A stretch of DNA of 64,000 nt, taken from Frondihabitans sucicola. GTDB taxonomy: Bacteria; Actinomycetota; Actinomycetes; Actinomycetales; Microbacteriaceae. The stretch lies in contig NZ_AP027732.1 in the NCBI RefSeq assembly GCF_030296615.1, positions 3,291,042 to 3,355,041 of the forward strand, read 5' to 3'. Below the pieces are notes generated by a model. The model did not search any database and was not told the origin of the DNA. It saw only the letters and a list, made by a program, of their open reading frames with translations. How positions within the stretch are numbered: position 1 is the first letter of the stretch; the number at the start of each line of letters is the position of its first letter. Positions 1 through 8,669 of this stretch are shown here, piece by piece. Made by a program: the position numbers and the translations under genes.

Positions 1-197
1 GAGAGGTCGCGGAAGCCGACGGTCTTGATCAGGTCTTCCACGCCGACGAGGGCGTCGCGCGCGGCCTCGAGGTCGTCGACGCCCTCGCCGACGGACAGCG
101 TGAGGAACACGGCCGCCTTCGACAGCGGAGCATCCACACTCTGCGCATCGAGCGGGACTCGGTCTCCGGCGGCGTTCATCTCTTCATGATGGTCCAT
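1..197 (-). CDS. DyP-type peroxidase, N-terminal part (runs off the left edge)
   Basis: About 65 residues are visible. After a short polar leader they read LSKAAVFLTLSV, then an acidic helix and LIKTVGFRDL, which is the pattern at the start of dye-decolorizing peroxidases, haem enzymes that use hydrogen peroxide. The catalytic GxxDG motif and haem ligand would lie outside the window. The start at 197 is preceded by a GGGGAG ribosome-binding sequence; a second in-frame ATG lies at 179. No twin-arginine signal is visible, so a cytoplasmic form is more likely than an EfeB-type exported one. The assignment rests on a short segment and is moderately sure. Confidence 0.55.
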   Translation of the reverse strand, partial: MDHHEEMNAAGDRVPLDAQSVDAPLSKAAVFLTLSVGEGVDDLEAARDALVGVEDLIKTVGFRDL

Positions 198-230
198 TCG
201 GGTACCGATCCGCTCCCCGCCAGGGTTCTG

Positions 231-1175
231 CTACTTCACCGAGCCCTCGGTCAGACCGCCGCGCCAGAAGCGCTGAAGCACGATCATGGCGATGCCGAGC
301 GGAATGATCGACAGGAGGACCCCTCCGGTCGTCAGCTGGTAGAACTCGGGCAGCCGGTCGACCTGGCTGAGCCAGTTGTTCAGACCGAGCGTCACGGGGA
401 ACTTGTTCGGGTCGGACAGCATGACCAGCGGGAGGAAGTAGTTGTTCCAGATGCCGACGAGCTGGAACAGGAACACCGTGACCAGGGCGGGCGCCATGAT
501 CCGGAGGCCCAGGGTGTGGAAGATCCGGAGCTCGCTGGCGCCGTCGAGACGCGCGGCCTCCATCAGCGAGGTCTCGACGGTGGCCTGCGCGTAGATCCGG
601 CAGAGGAACAGGCCGAACGGCGAGACGATCGACGGGATCAGCACGCTCCAGTACGTGTTGGCGAGGTGCAGCTGGCTGAACAGCAGGAAGAGCGGGAGCG
701 CGGTGGCGGTTCCGGGCACCAGGACTCCGCCGAGGATCGTCCCGAACACGAGGTTGCGGCCCTTGAACTCGTACTTGGCCAGCGCGTAGCCGCCGGCTGC
801 CGCGAGGTAGGTGGCGATGATGCCGCCGAGGCCCGCGTAGATCGCCGAGTTGCCGAGCCAGCGCAGGAAGATGCCGCCGTCGTAGGTGAGGACGTCGTGC
901 AGGTTCGACCAGAGGACGAAGTGGGGCGAGAACCAGAAGCCGAACGTTCCGAAGAGATCCTGCGAGGTCTTGGTCGCGGCGACGATGACCCAGTAGACGG
1001 GCACCAGGAAGTAGATCGCGACGACGACCAGGATCCCGGTCACGATGATGGTCGAGGTGCGCCGGCGCCCGGCGGAGCGATCGACGCCCGCGGACTTGGC
1101 GGCCCTGGTCACGCTCTTCGCGACGGCGCGCCCTTCACGGGTCGGCCGCTCGACGGCCACGGTGGTCCTGGTCAT
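231..1175 (-). CDS. Carbohydrate ABC transporter permease (MalG/UgpE family)
   Basis: This 314-residue inner-membrane subunit of a sugar importer has a polar N-terminal tail, a first membrane helix near residues 41-63 and further helices to the C-terminus. The cytoplasmic EAA loop, EAARLDGAS near residues 206-214, docks onto the ATPase. The ATG at 1175 overlaps the stop of the upstream permease gene, so the two are translationally coupled. It is the last gene of a three-gene run (binding protein, permease, permease). No ATPase gene is present here; such systems commonly borrow a shared MsmK/MsiK-type ATPase encoded elsewhere. The substrate cannot be read from the sequence. Confidence 0.9.
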   Translation of the reverse strand: MTRTTVAVERPTREGRAVAKSVTRAAKSAGVDRSAGRRRTSTIIVTGILVVVAIYFLVPVYWVIVAATKTSQDLFGTFGFWFSPHFVLWSNLHDVLTYDGGIFLRWLGNSAIYAGLGGIIATYLAAAGGYALAKYEFKGRNLVFGTILGGVLVPGTATALPLFLLFSQLHLANTYWSVLIPSIVSPFGLFLCRIYAQATVETSLMEAARLDGASELRIFHTLGLRIMAPALVTVFLFQLVGIWNNYFLPLVMLSDPNKFPVTLGLNNWLSQVDRLPEFYQLTTGGVLLSIIPLGIAMIVLQRFWRGGLTEGSVK

Positions 1176-2100
1176 GATTGCTTCCTGTTCGTCACCTTGA
1201 GGAACACGACGCTCAGGGCGAACGCCACCAGGGCGATCAGCACGGCCTGGGCGGCGGCCACGTTGTAGTCGTTGTAGGCGAATGCCGTCGTGTAGGCCGA
1301 GAGGTTCGGCGTGTACTGGCTGTCGACGGCGGGCGCCACTTTCTGCAGCACCTGCGCCTCCGCGAAGAGTTGAAGGGTGCCGATGATCGAGAAGACGGCG
1401 GTCAGCAGGAGGGCCGGACGGATCAGCGGCAGCTGGATGCTCGTGGCGACGCGCAGCGGTGAAGCGCCGTCGACCTTCGCGGCCTCGTAGATCTCGACCG
1501 GGATCGACTTGAGCTGCGCGACGATGATCAGCATGTTGTAGCCGGTGTAGCTCCAGGTCACGATGTTCGCGATCGACCAGAGCACCGAGCCCGAGCCGAG
1601 GAAGTCGGGCGTGAAGCCGACGACCTTCGCCACGTCGAAGAGCGGGCTGAGACCGGGGACGTAGAGGAACGACCACAGGATCGTCGCGATCACGCCGGGC
1701 ACCCCGTAGGGCAGGAAGTACGCCGCCCGGAAGAAGCCCGGCCACTTGGCCGACGCCGACTCGAGCAGCAGCGCGAGCACCGTGCAGAAGATCAGCATGA
1801 CGGGAACCTGCACGATGCCGAACAGGAACATCCGGCCGATCGAGGCGATGAAGTTCGCGTCGCCGAGCGCCGCCGCGTAGTTCGAGAATCCGGCGAACGA
1901 CGTCGTGACGCCCTTCTCCCCGAAGAGACCCGACCGCGTCACTTTGGTGAAGCTCGACCCGATGGCGATGAAGATCGGCAGCAGGAACGTGAGGACGAAG
2001 AAGATCAGGAACGGGGCGAGCAGGATCCAGGGGCCCTCTTCATCGCACCGCTGCGCTTGGTCGTCGACCCCGTGCGCGCTTTCACTCCGGTGGCGCTCAT
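1172..2100 (-). CDS. Carbohydrate ABC transporter permease (MalF/UgpA family), apparent frameshift
   Basis: This is the partner permease, about 309 residues once one missing base is restored. The first 22 or so codons from the ATG at 2100 are in one frame and the rest in another; adding a C to the C4 run (plus strand GGGG, 2030-2033) gives KRAPWILLAPFLIFF, a normal first membrane helix. An EAA loop (EAAKVDGAS) follows. The start overlaps the stop of the binding-protein gene by ATGA, and the stop overlaps the next permease start. The intact flanking motifs argue for a sequencing error rather than a dead gene, but this cannot be proven here. Confidence 0.85.
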
Positions 2101-3436
2101 GCGCTGGCCTTCCGGATGCTCAGGCCCTTGCCGCGGAACACGGCCATGATCTGCTTCTCCGCGGTGGCCACCGAGTCGACGAGCGTCGTGCCGGAGCCCT
2201 TCTTGCGGAATCCGTCGCTCAGGATGTTGAACGACTGCTGCGTGACCGGCCACCACGACCAGTCCGGGTTCTGCTCCTTCGCAGCGGGCACGAAGACCTC
2301 CTCGTTGTAGTTCTGGCCGGCGAAGAATTTGCTCGGCTTCTCGCGGGCGCTCCCGATGAAGTCGCGGGCGGGCGACCAGCCGATGCCGCAGTACTCGATG
2401 AGGGCGTCGATGCCCTCCTTCGTCGTGGTCATCCAGACGCAGAAGTCGAGCGCCTCCTTCGGGTGCGGGCTGTTGGCCAGCACTGCCGCGGTCGAACCGC
2501 CCTGGTAGCTCGAGCCGAAGCCCTCCTTGCCCCAGACGGGCATCGGTGCGGCCTTCCACTTGCCCGAGGCGTTGGCGACCCCTCGATCAAGGCGTCACCC
2601 CAGCTGGCGGTCGTGACGGAAGCGAGCGAACCGTTGGCCGCGGCGGCGAACCACGCGGGCTGGTACGCGCCGTAGGCGGTCGTCACCAGATCGTCGTCGA
2701 TCGCCTTGTCGAAGAAGCGCGCGACCTGCATCGTCGCGTCGTCGGTCATGTTGATGACCCAGCCGTTCTTCTCGGGCGTCAGCCACTGGGCGCCCGCCTG
2801 CGTGGCGAACGCCGCGAAGCCGGACGAGTCGGCCAGCGCGAAGCAGTCGAGATAGACCTTCTTCTTGCGGAACTCGGCAGCGGTGGTCGCCCAGTCGTCC
2901 CAGGTCGCGGGCGGCGTGGCGCCGATGCCCTGGAACAGGTCGGGTCGGTAGAAGGTGGCCATGGGGCCGGAGTCCTGAGGAATTCCGTAGACGCCGCCGG
3001 TGTAGCTGACCTGGCTCCAGAGCGTCTTGTCGTAGAGGTGCGCGACATCGTCCGCACCGTAGCGCCGCAGGTCGACGAGGCCGTTCACGAGCATGAACTC
3101 GGGCACCGAGCGCATCTCGATCTGAGCGATGTCGGGGCCGGCGCCGGCCGCGAGTGCCGAGTACATCTTCTGGTAGCCGCCGGCGTTGCCACCCGGAATG
3201 AAGATGGCGTCGACCTGGACGTCGGAGTGCGATTTGTTGTAGATCGCGCAGACCTTGTCGAGGCCCTTGAGCCAGGCCCAGTAGGTCAGCCTGACCGTGC
3301 CGCCCGACTTCGCGGCGGGGATGGGCGACTGCGTGTTGACGCTGGTCGTGCCCGGGGTGGCGCACGCGGCGAGCAGAGCGGCTGCGCTCAGCCCGGCGCC
3401 GGAGGCCAGGAGTGTTCGTCGTGTCAGCGGTGACAT
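2097..3436 (-). CDS. Extracellular sugar-binding lipoprotein of an ABC importer, apparent frameshift
   Basis: This family-1 solute-binding protein is about 446 residues after repair. The N-terminus has twin arginines and a lipobox LLAACATPG with the acylated cysteine near residue 25, so it should be a membrane-anchored lipoprotein. The reading frame breaks after WGDALIEG and resumes as VANASGKWK in the next frame; the break sits at a four-base G run (plus strand CCCC, 2579-2582) where a fifth base restores the protein. It is the first gene of the importer operon and lies divergent to a TetR regulator, which probably controls it. Confidence 0.87.
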
Positions 3437-3485
3437 CGGTACTCACTTCTTCGTGGATGACGGTGACTCGACCGTAGCACCAAAA

Positions 3486-3501
3486 TCGAGTGCTCACTCG
3501 A
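3486..3501. promoter_or_regulatory. Palindromic operator between the sugar importer and its TetR regulator
   Basis: The sequence TCGAGTG-CT-CACTCGA is a perfect inverted repeat with 7-base arms and a 2-base centre. It lies in the 99-bp gap between the divergent binding-protein gene (start 3436) and TetR gene (start 3536). A 16-bp palindrome in this place is the usual form and position of a TetR-family autoregulatory operator. Binding is inferred. Confidence 0.6.
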
Positions 3502-3535
3502 CTTTCGCTCGTGTCAGCGCTCACATCCGCGTAGA

Positions 3536-4156
3536 GTGCCGCGTGTGACCACTGAAGAGCTGGGGCAACGACGCCCACGCGGCCCGTACGCGAAGTCCGC
3601 CGAGCGCAGGGAGACCATCGTGGCGGCGGCCTCGCAGGTATTCGCCTCGCACGGCTATCGCGGAGGCTCGTTCCAGGACGTCGCGAACGTCGTCGGGATG
3701 AGCCAGACGAGTCTGCTGCACTACTTCCCCACGAAGCGTGACCTGCTGCTGGCCGTGCTCGAGTACCGCGACACGAAGCTGGTGAACGAATCCGGCGTTC
3801 CTCTCGACGAGGGGATCGTGTGCGAGGTCCTGGCGCAGTCCGAGTACAACGTCGGGGTGCCCGGCCTGATCGAGCTCTACACGGTCCTCGCCAGCGAGTC
3901 GATCTCGCCCGACCACCCGGGGCACGCGTACTTCGTTGCGCGCTTCGGCAACCTTCGAGCTGGGTACGCGGAGGGATTCCGCGCGCTCGCCTCGGAGGGA
4001 CGCCTCCGTCCTGGCGTCGATCCGGACGTCGCCGCGGCATCGCTGGTCGCCCTGTGGGACGGCCTCCAGCTGCAGTGGCTGATGGCGCCAGGCGAGGTGG
4101 ACGTCCCTGCGGCGCTTCGCGCCTACTTCGACCAGGTCCTGACGCCCACCCCGTAG
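3536..4156 (+). CDS. TetR/AcrR-family transcriptional regulator
   Basis: This 206-residue one-component regulator has an N-terminal helix-turn-helix with the family signature: RRETIVAAASQVFASHGYRG, a second helix DVANVVGMSQTSLLHYF, then PTKRDLLLAVLEYRD (residues about 22-85). The C-terminal ligand-binding part is of normal length. GTG codons occur at 3536 and 3545; the earlier is used here, but the later is equally possible. It is divergent from the carbohydrate importer and next to a palindromic operator, so it most likely represses the importer and itself, with a sugar-derived inducer that cannot be identified here. Confidence 0.88.
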   Translation: MPRVTTEELGQRRPRGPYAKSAERRETIVAAASQVFASHGYRGGSFQDVANVVGMSQTSLLHYFPTKRDLLLAVLEYRDTKLVNESGVPLDEGIVCEVLAQSEYNVGVPGLIELYTVLASESISPDHPGHAYFVARFGNLRAGYAEGFRALASEGRLRPGVDPDVAAASLVALWDGLQLQWLMAPGEVDVPAALRAYFDQVLTPTP

Positions 4157-4166
4157 CGACCTCTCG

Positions 4167-5291
4167 TCAGAGCGATCGAACGGGAAGGTGCCGTTCGGCG
4201 GGACCGTCGTACTCGCTCAGCGGTCGGATCAGCGAGTTCGAGGCGAGCTGCTCCATGATGTGCGCGGTCCAGCCGGTCACCCGGCTCGCGACGAAGAGCG
4301 GTGTGAACATCTCCGTGTCGTAGCCGATCAGGCGGTAGGCGGGACCCGACGGGTAGTCGAGGTTGGGTTTGATCGGCTTGCGCGCCTCCATGGCGGTCTC
4401 GAGCGCGTCGTAGAGGGCGAGGAGATCCTGCGCGTCGAACTCCTCGACGAGTGTGTCGAGCGCCGCCTTCATGGTGGGAACGCGCGAGTCGCCGTTCTTG
4501 TAGACGCGGTGGCCGAAGCCCATGATCTTGCGCTTCTCGGTCAGCGCCTCGTCGAGCCAGGCGTCGGCGGCATCGGCCGTTCCGATCTCGTCGAAGACGT
4601 GCATGACCGCCTCGTTCGCGCCGCCGTGGAGCGGGCCCTTCAGGGCTCCGATCCCCGCGACCACGGCCGAGTAGAGGTCGCTCAGGGTGCTCGTGACGAC
4701 CCGCGCGGTGAAGGTCGAGGCGTTGAAGGAGTGCTCGGCGTACAGGATCATCGACACGTCGAACGCCTTGACGACCACGTCGGACGGGACCTCGCCGAAG
4801 GTCATGTTCAGGAAGTTCGCCGAGTAGCCGAGGTCGTCCCTCGGCGCGACGAGGTCCTGGCCGCGGCGGCGGCGCTGGTCGTACGCGACGATCGCCGGAA
4901 TCTTCGCCAGCAGCCGGATCGACTTGGAGAGGTTCGACTCGGGTGTCGCGACGGACGCGTCGGGATCGTTGGCCCCGATGATGCTCACCGCTGTCCGCAG
5001 GACGTCCATCGGGTGCGCCGCCAACGGCAGGTCGTCGATCGCACGGCGGACGTTGGCGTCCAGGCCGCGCTGCGACCGCTCGAGCTCGTGGAAGGCGGCG
5101 AGCTGGGCAGCATCCGGGAGATCGCCGTGCCACAGCAGGTAAGCGACCTCTTCGAACGTGCAATTCGCGGCGAGCTCCTGCACCGGGTATCCGCGGTAGA
5201 GCAGCGAGTTGGTCTCGGGGTTGACCTTGGAGACGGCGGTGTAGTCGACGACGACGCCGGCGAGGCCCTTGTGGATCTCGGTGTCGGACAT
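4167..5291 (-). CDS. prpC: 2-methylcitrate synthase / citrate synthase
   Basis: This 374-residue enzyme condenses propionyl-CoA with oxaloacetate to 2-methylcitrate (and usually acetyl-CoA to citrate), the first step of the methylcitrate cycle. Citrate-synthase active-site segments are visible: LHGGANEAVM around the catalytic His, then GFGHRVYKNGDSRVP. The N-terminal KGLAGVVVDYTAVSKV and YRGYPVQELA are typical of the short PrpC/GltA2 form. It is the last gene of the operon GntR-prpD-prpB-prpC, 39 bases after prpB. The family length is about 370-390 residues, so it appears complete. Confidence 0.95.
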   Translation of the reverse strand: MSDTEIHKGLAGVVVDYTAVSKVNPETNSLLYRGYPVQELAANCTFEEVAYLLWHGDLPDAAQLAAFHELERSQRGLDANVRRAIDDLPLAAHPMDVLRTAVSIIGANDPDASVATPESNLSKSIRLLAKIPAIVAYDQRRRRGQDLVAPRDDLGYSANFLNMTFGEVPSDVVVKAFDVSMILYAEHSFNASTFTARVVTSTLSDLYSAVVAGIGALKGPLHGGANEAVMHVFDEIGTADAADAWLDEALTEKRKIMGFGHRVYKNGDSRVPTMKAALDTLVEEFDAQDLLALYDALETAMEARKPIKPNLDYPSGPAYRLIGYDTEMFTPLFVASRVTGWTAHIMEQLASNSLIRPLSEYDGPAERHLPVRSL

Positions 5292-5330
5292 GGGGCACTC
5301 CTTCGTGCAGGGGACCAGCTGGTCAGAGGG

Positions 5331-6224
5331 TCAGAGGGTGAAGTTGTAGAGAGTTGTGTCGAAGGCGTTGTACGCCTCGTAGTCGAGAAGTTCGTACAGG
5401 CGCGCTCGGGTCTGCATGCCGGCGACCTCGCTTTGCAGCGAGCCCTCCTCCCGCAGGGTGTCGAGGCCGCGCTCGGCCGCGCCCATGGCGAGGCGCAGGA
5501 GGCTGACGGGGTGGATCACGATGTTGATGCCGACGCTCTCGAGCTGCGTTGCTGTGAACAACTCGCTCTTGCCGAACTCGGTCATGTTCGCCAGGACGGG
5601 GACGTCGACGGCGGCGCGCACCGCCTCGAACTCCTCCAGGGTGGCCATCGCCTCGGGGAAGATCGCATCTGCGCCGGCGTCGACCAGCCGCTTCGCCCGG
5701 TCGACGGCAGCGTCGAGACCGTCGATGGCGCGGACGTCCGTCCGGGCCATGATCAGCAGATTCGGGTCGCGCCGCGCGTCGGTGGCGGCGCGGATCCGCT
5801 TCAGGGCCGTGTCGGTGTCGACGACGGCCTTCCCGTCGAGGTGCCCGCAGCGCTTGGGGTTCACCTGGTCTTCGATGTGCAGCCCGGCGACCCCGGCGTC
5901 TTCGAGCGTCTGGACGGTCCGCGCGACGTTCATCGGCTCCCCGAACCCGGTGTCGGCGTCCACGAGACTCGGGAGGTCGGTCATGCGACTGATCTGCTGC
6001 GCTCGCGAGGCGACTTCGGTGAGCGTCGTGAGGCCGATGTCGGGCAGCCCGAGGTCGGCCGCGATGACCGCGCCCGAGATGTAGACCCCGTCGAAGCCCT
6101 TGTCGTCGATGAGCTTGGCGGAGAGCGGGTTGAAGGCGCCGGGGAAGTGCAGGAGGCGCCCGCTGGCGATGTCTTTTCGGAAGGCGGCTCGTTTGTCGGC
6201 CGGCGAAGTCGTCGAGTACAGCAT
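5331..6224 (-). CDS. prpB: Methylisocitrate lyase
   Basis: This 297-residue member of the ICL/PEP-mutase family cleaves 2-methylisocitrate to pyruvate and succinate. The signature KRCGH occurs in NPKRCGHLDGKAV, and the divalent-metal segment VDADTGFGEPMNVARTV is intact. The ATG at 6224 overlaps the prpD stop by ATGA, so the two are coupled. The length matches the family. It gives the final step of propionate breakdown together with prpC and prpD on either side. Confidence 0.95.
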   Translation of the reverse strand: MLYSTTSPADKRAAFRKDIASGRLLHFPGAFNPLSAKLIDDKGFDGVYISGAVIAADLGLPDIGLTTLTEVASRAQQISRMTDLPSLVDADTGFGEPMNVARTVQTLEDAGVAGLHIEDQVNPKRCGHLDGKAVVDTDTALKRIRAATDARRDPNLLIMARTDVRAIDGLDAAVDRAKRLVDAGADAIFPEAMATLEEFEAVRAAVDVPVLANMTEFGKSELFTATQLESVGINIVIHPVSLLRLAMGAAERGLDTLREEGSLQSEVAGMQTRARLYELLDYEAYNAFDTTLYNFTL

Positions 6225-7752
6225 CAGAAGAGCCCCTCCGGTGCGACGGGAAGTCTCCCGGCGCGAGCGGTGATCGTCAGCCCGGCGAGGTCGTCGGGAC
6301 CAAGGTCTGGAAGCCGCTGGGCGAGGGTGAGGAATCGTTCGATCTCGGCCGGTTCGAGGACGGGAGCGGCCAGCGAACGGAACTTCTCGATGTACTGCTC
6401 CCGGGCGAAGGGGCGGGCTCCGAGCGGGTGCGCGTCGGCCACCGCGATCTCGTCGACCACGGTGCTGCCGTCGGGCAGCTCGAACTCGACCCGACCTCCG
6501 AACGCCTTCTCGCTCGGATCGAGGGAGTGGTAGCGCCTGGTCCACTCGGGATCTTCGGTGGTCGTGGTCTTCTGCCACAGCTCGACCGTGTCCGGGCGAG
6601 CGGCCCGCTCCGGTGCGTACGACGCCACGTGATCCCAGGAGCCGTCCTGCAGCGCGATCGTGAAGATGTACGGGATCGAGTGATCGAGGGTCTCGCGGCT
6701 CGCCTCGGGGTCGTACTTCTGAGGGTCGTTCGCGCCCGAGCCGATCACGACGTGCGTGTGATGGGAGGTGTGGATGACGATCCGCCGGACGTTGGCCGGG
6801 TCGCGCAGGTCGGGCCTGGCCCGGCCGAGCCGTCGGGCCAGATCGATCCACGCCTGCGCCTGGTACTCGGCCGAGTGCTCCTTCGTGTAGCTGTCGAGGA
6901 TCGCGCGCTTCGCCTCCCCCGCTTCGGGGAGCGACACCTCGTAGCCGGCAGCGGGCCCGTCGAGCAGCCAGGCGATGACGCCGTCCTCCCCTCGTAGATG
7001 GGAGTCGGGCTGGTCTGCCCGCGCATCGCCCGGTCGACGGCCTCGACCGCCACCTTGCCGGCGAGCGCCGGGGCGTACGCCTTCCAGCTCGAGATCTCGC
7101 CCTTGCGCGACTGCCGCGTCGCCGTGGTCGTGTGCAGGGCCTGGCCGATCGCCTGGAAGACGGTCGACGTAGGAAGCCCGAGCAGGGCGCCGATCCCGGC
7201 GGCGGCACTCGGCCCGAGGTGGGCCACGTGGTCGATCTTGTGGGCGTGGAGGCTGATGGCCTTCACGAGGTCGATCTGGACCTCGTACCCGGTCGCGATC
7301 CCGCGGACGAGGGCGTCGCCGGTGCTGCCGACGTGCTGCGCCACCGCGAGGATCGGCGGGATGTTGTCGCCCGGGTGGGAGTACTCCGCAGCCAGGAACG
7401 TGTCGTGGAAGTCGAGCTCGCGGACGGCCACACCGTTGGCCCAGGCCGCCCACTCCGGTGAGAAGCGGCTCTCGATCCCGAAGACGGTCGAACCGTGTCG
7501 GATGGCCGAGGACTCGGGTCGCGCGTGGAAGGCGTGGGCTTCGGCCTGGCCTCGGGCCGCGACCGCGCTGTCGCGCGTGAGCGAGGCGGCCGCGACGGCG
7601 GCGTTGTCGATGACGCGATTGATCACCATCTCGGTCACGTCGGAGGTGACTTCGACCGGGTCGGCTGCGACCTCGGCGAGCCTCCAGGCGAGCTGCTCCT
7701 GGCGCGGCAGGACGTCGCCGCTCGAGTGGACGCGGACTTCGTGGAGCTTCAT
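6224..7752 (-). CDS. prpD: 2-methylcitrate dehydratase (MmgE/PrpD family), apparent frameshift
   Basis: About 509 residues after repair. This protein dehydrates 2-methylcitrate in the methylcitrate cycle. The first part carries the MmgE/PrpD landmarks [20 protein letters not shown] and [10 protein letters not shown]; the second part contains [20 protein letters not shown]. The frame breaks after SPTPIYEG at a four-base G run (plus strand CCCC, 6988-6991); a fifth G gives [15 protein letters not shown] without interruption. Its start overlaps the GntR stop (7749-7752) and its stop overlaps the prpB start. I read it as functional with a consensus error. Confidence 0.92.
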
Positions 7753-8480
7753 GCGGCACCGTTCTTCGTGGGGCGAGTGCCCGCGGCGGCGCGGGCGAGC
7801 TCAGGAGGGGAGGCGGACCCTGCGGCGGCTGCCTCGGGGTGGTCGGAGCGAAGGGACGCCTGGACCCAGTGAAGGCTCCGAGTGAGGTGCACGCTGGTGG
7901 CGTCGGCGGCGAGCTGCGCATCGCCGTCGATGATCGCATCGACGATGAGAAGGTGTTCGTGAGCGGCGTCGAGCAGGCGCTGCGGATCGTCGTGGGACAG
8001 GCGGCGAATGCGGGCCGCGTGTGTCCGCGCGCTCTCGAGTGCGGCCACGAGGTAGGCGTTCTCGACGGAGAGGTCGATGGCGGCATCGAAACGCGCGACG
8101 GTCTCGTCGTACTCGGCCATGCCGGGCGCGCCGAGCGCGAGCAGCTGCGGTGCGCGTCGGAGGGCCTCGCGGATCTCGAGGAAGACGGCGACGTCACGAC
8201 GGCGGGCGGCGAGCTGAGCGGCCTGGCGCTCCAGCGCGCTGCGGACTTCGAAGACGTCGACGACGTCGGAGCCGGAGAAGGGGCTGACGACGAGCCCGCG
8301 GCCGCCGACCGGCTCCGCGAGCCCGTCGGTGATCAACCGGGCGAGGGCTTCCCGGACGGGAGTGCGGGAGATTCCCAGTCGGAGCGAGAGCTCGACCTCG
8401 GCGAGCGGCGTGCCGGGCTCGAGCGACCAGTCGAGGATCTCGCTGCGCAGCACCTCGTAGGCGCGTTCGCTGGCTCGCAC
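7749..8480 (-). CDS. GntR-family (FCD) regulator of the methylcitrate operon
   Basis: This 243-residue regulator has an N-terminal winged helix (residues about 1-70; [20 protein letters not shown] is the recognition segment) and a C-terminal FCD ligand-binding domain with the usual acidic and histidine positions ([23 protein letters not shown]). It is the first gene of the prp operon and overlaps prpD by four bases. Two matching operator-like sites lie 36-95 bases upstream of its start, so it probably represses the operon and itself until a methylcitrate-cycle intermediate binds. The inducer is inferred from context. Confidence 0.9.
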   Translation of the reverse strand: MRASERAYEVLRSEILDWSLEPGTPLAEVELSLRLGISRTPVREALARLITDGLAEPVGGRGLVVSPFSGSDVVDVFEVRSALERQAAQLAARRRDVAVFLEIREALRRAPQLLALGAPGMAEYDETVARFDAAIDLSVENAYLVAALESARTHAARIRRLSHDDPQRLLDAAHEHLLIVDAIIDGDAQLAADATSVHLTRSLHWVQASLRSDHPEAAAAGSASPPELARAAAGTRPTKNGAA

Positions 8481-8515
8481 GTCGACACCTCCTCGGGCCC
8501 TGATTGTGCCGCATC

Positions 8516-8575
8516 TGTATGCACAGGCCCGTCACGACGGAGCAGAAAGCGGTCAGGACGAAACCTGTGCATACA
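8516..8575. promoter_or_regulatory. Paired GntR operators upstream of the prp operon
   Basis: TGTATGCACAGG at 8516-8527 and its exact reverse complement CCTGTGCATACA at 8564-8575 lie in the leader of the GntR-prpDBC operon. Each core is itself an imperfect palindrome of the TGT....ACA type seen for FCD-type GntR operators. The two cores are centred 50 bases apart, about five helical turns, so both face the same side of the DNA. This arrangement suits repression by looping or cooperative binding; that is inference. Confidence 0.6.
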
Positions 8576-8669
8576 CTAGCGGCAGAACGGCCGGCAGTCG
8601 AGGCTGATGCCCGCGTTCAGCGCTCCGAGTGGCTCGCGGTGCGGGCCACGGGGCCGCCGATCATCACGG

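Noticed and set aside
4188..6533. A 781-codon open frame on the plus strand opposite prpC and prpB.
   Set aside because: It is antisense to clear methylcitrate genes, is rich in Arg, Val, Asp and Gly, and shows no known motif; long antisense frames are common at this GC content.
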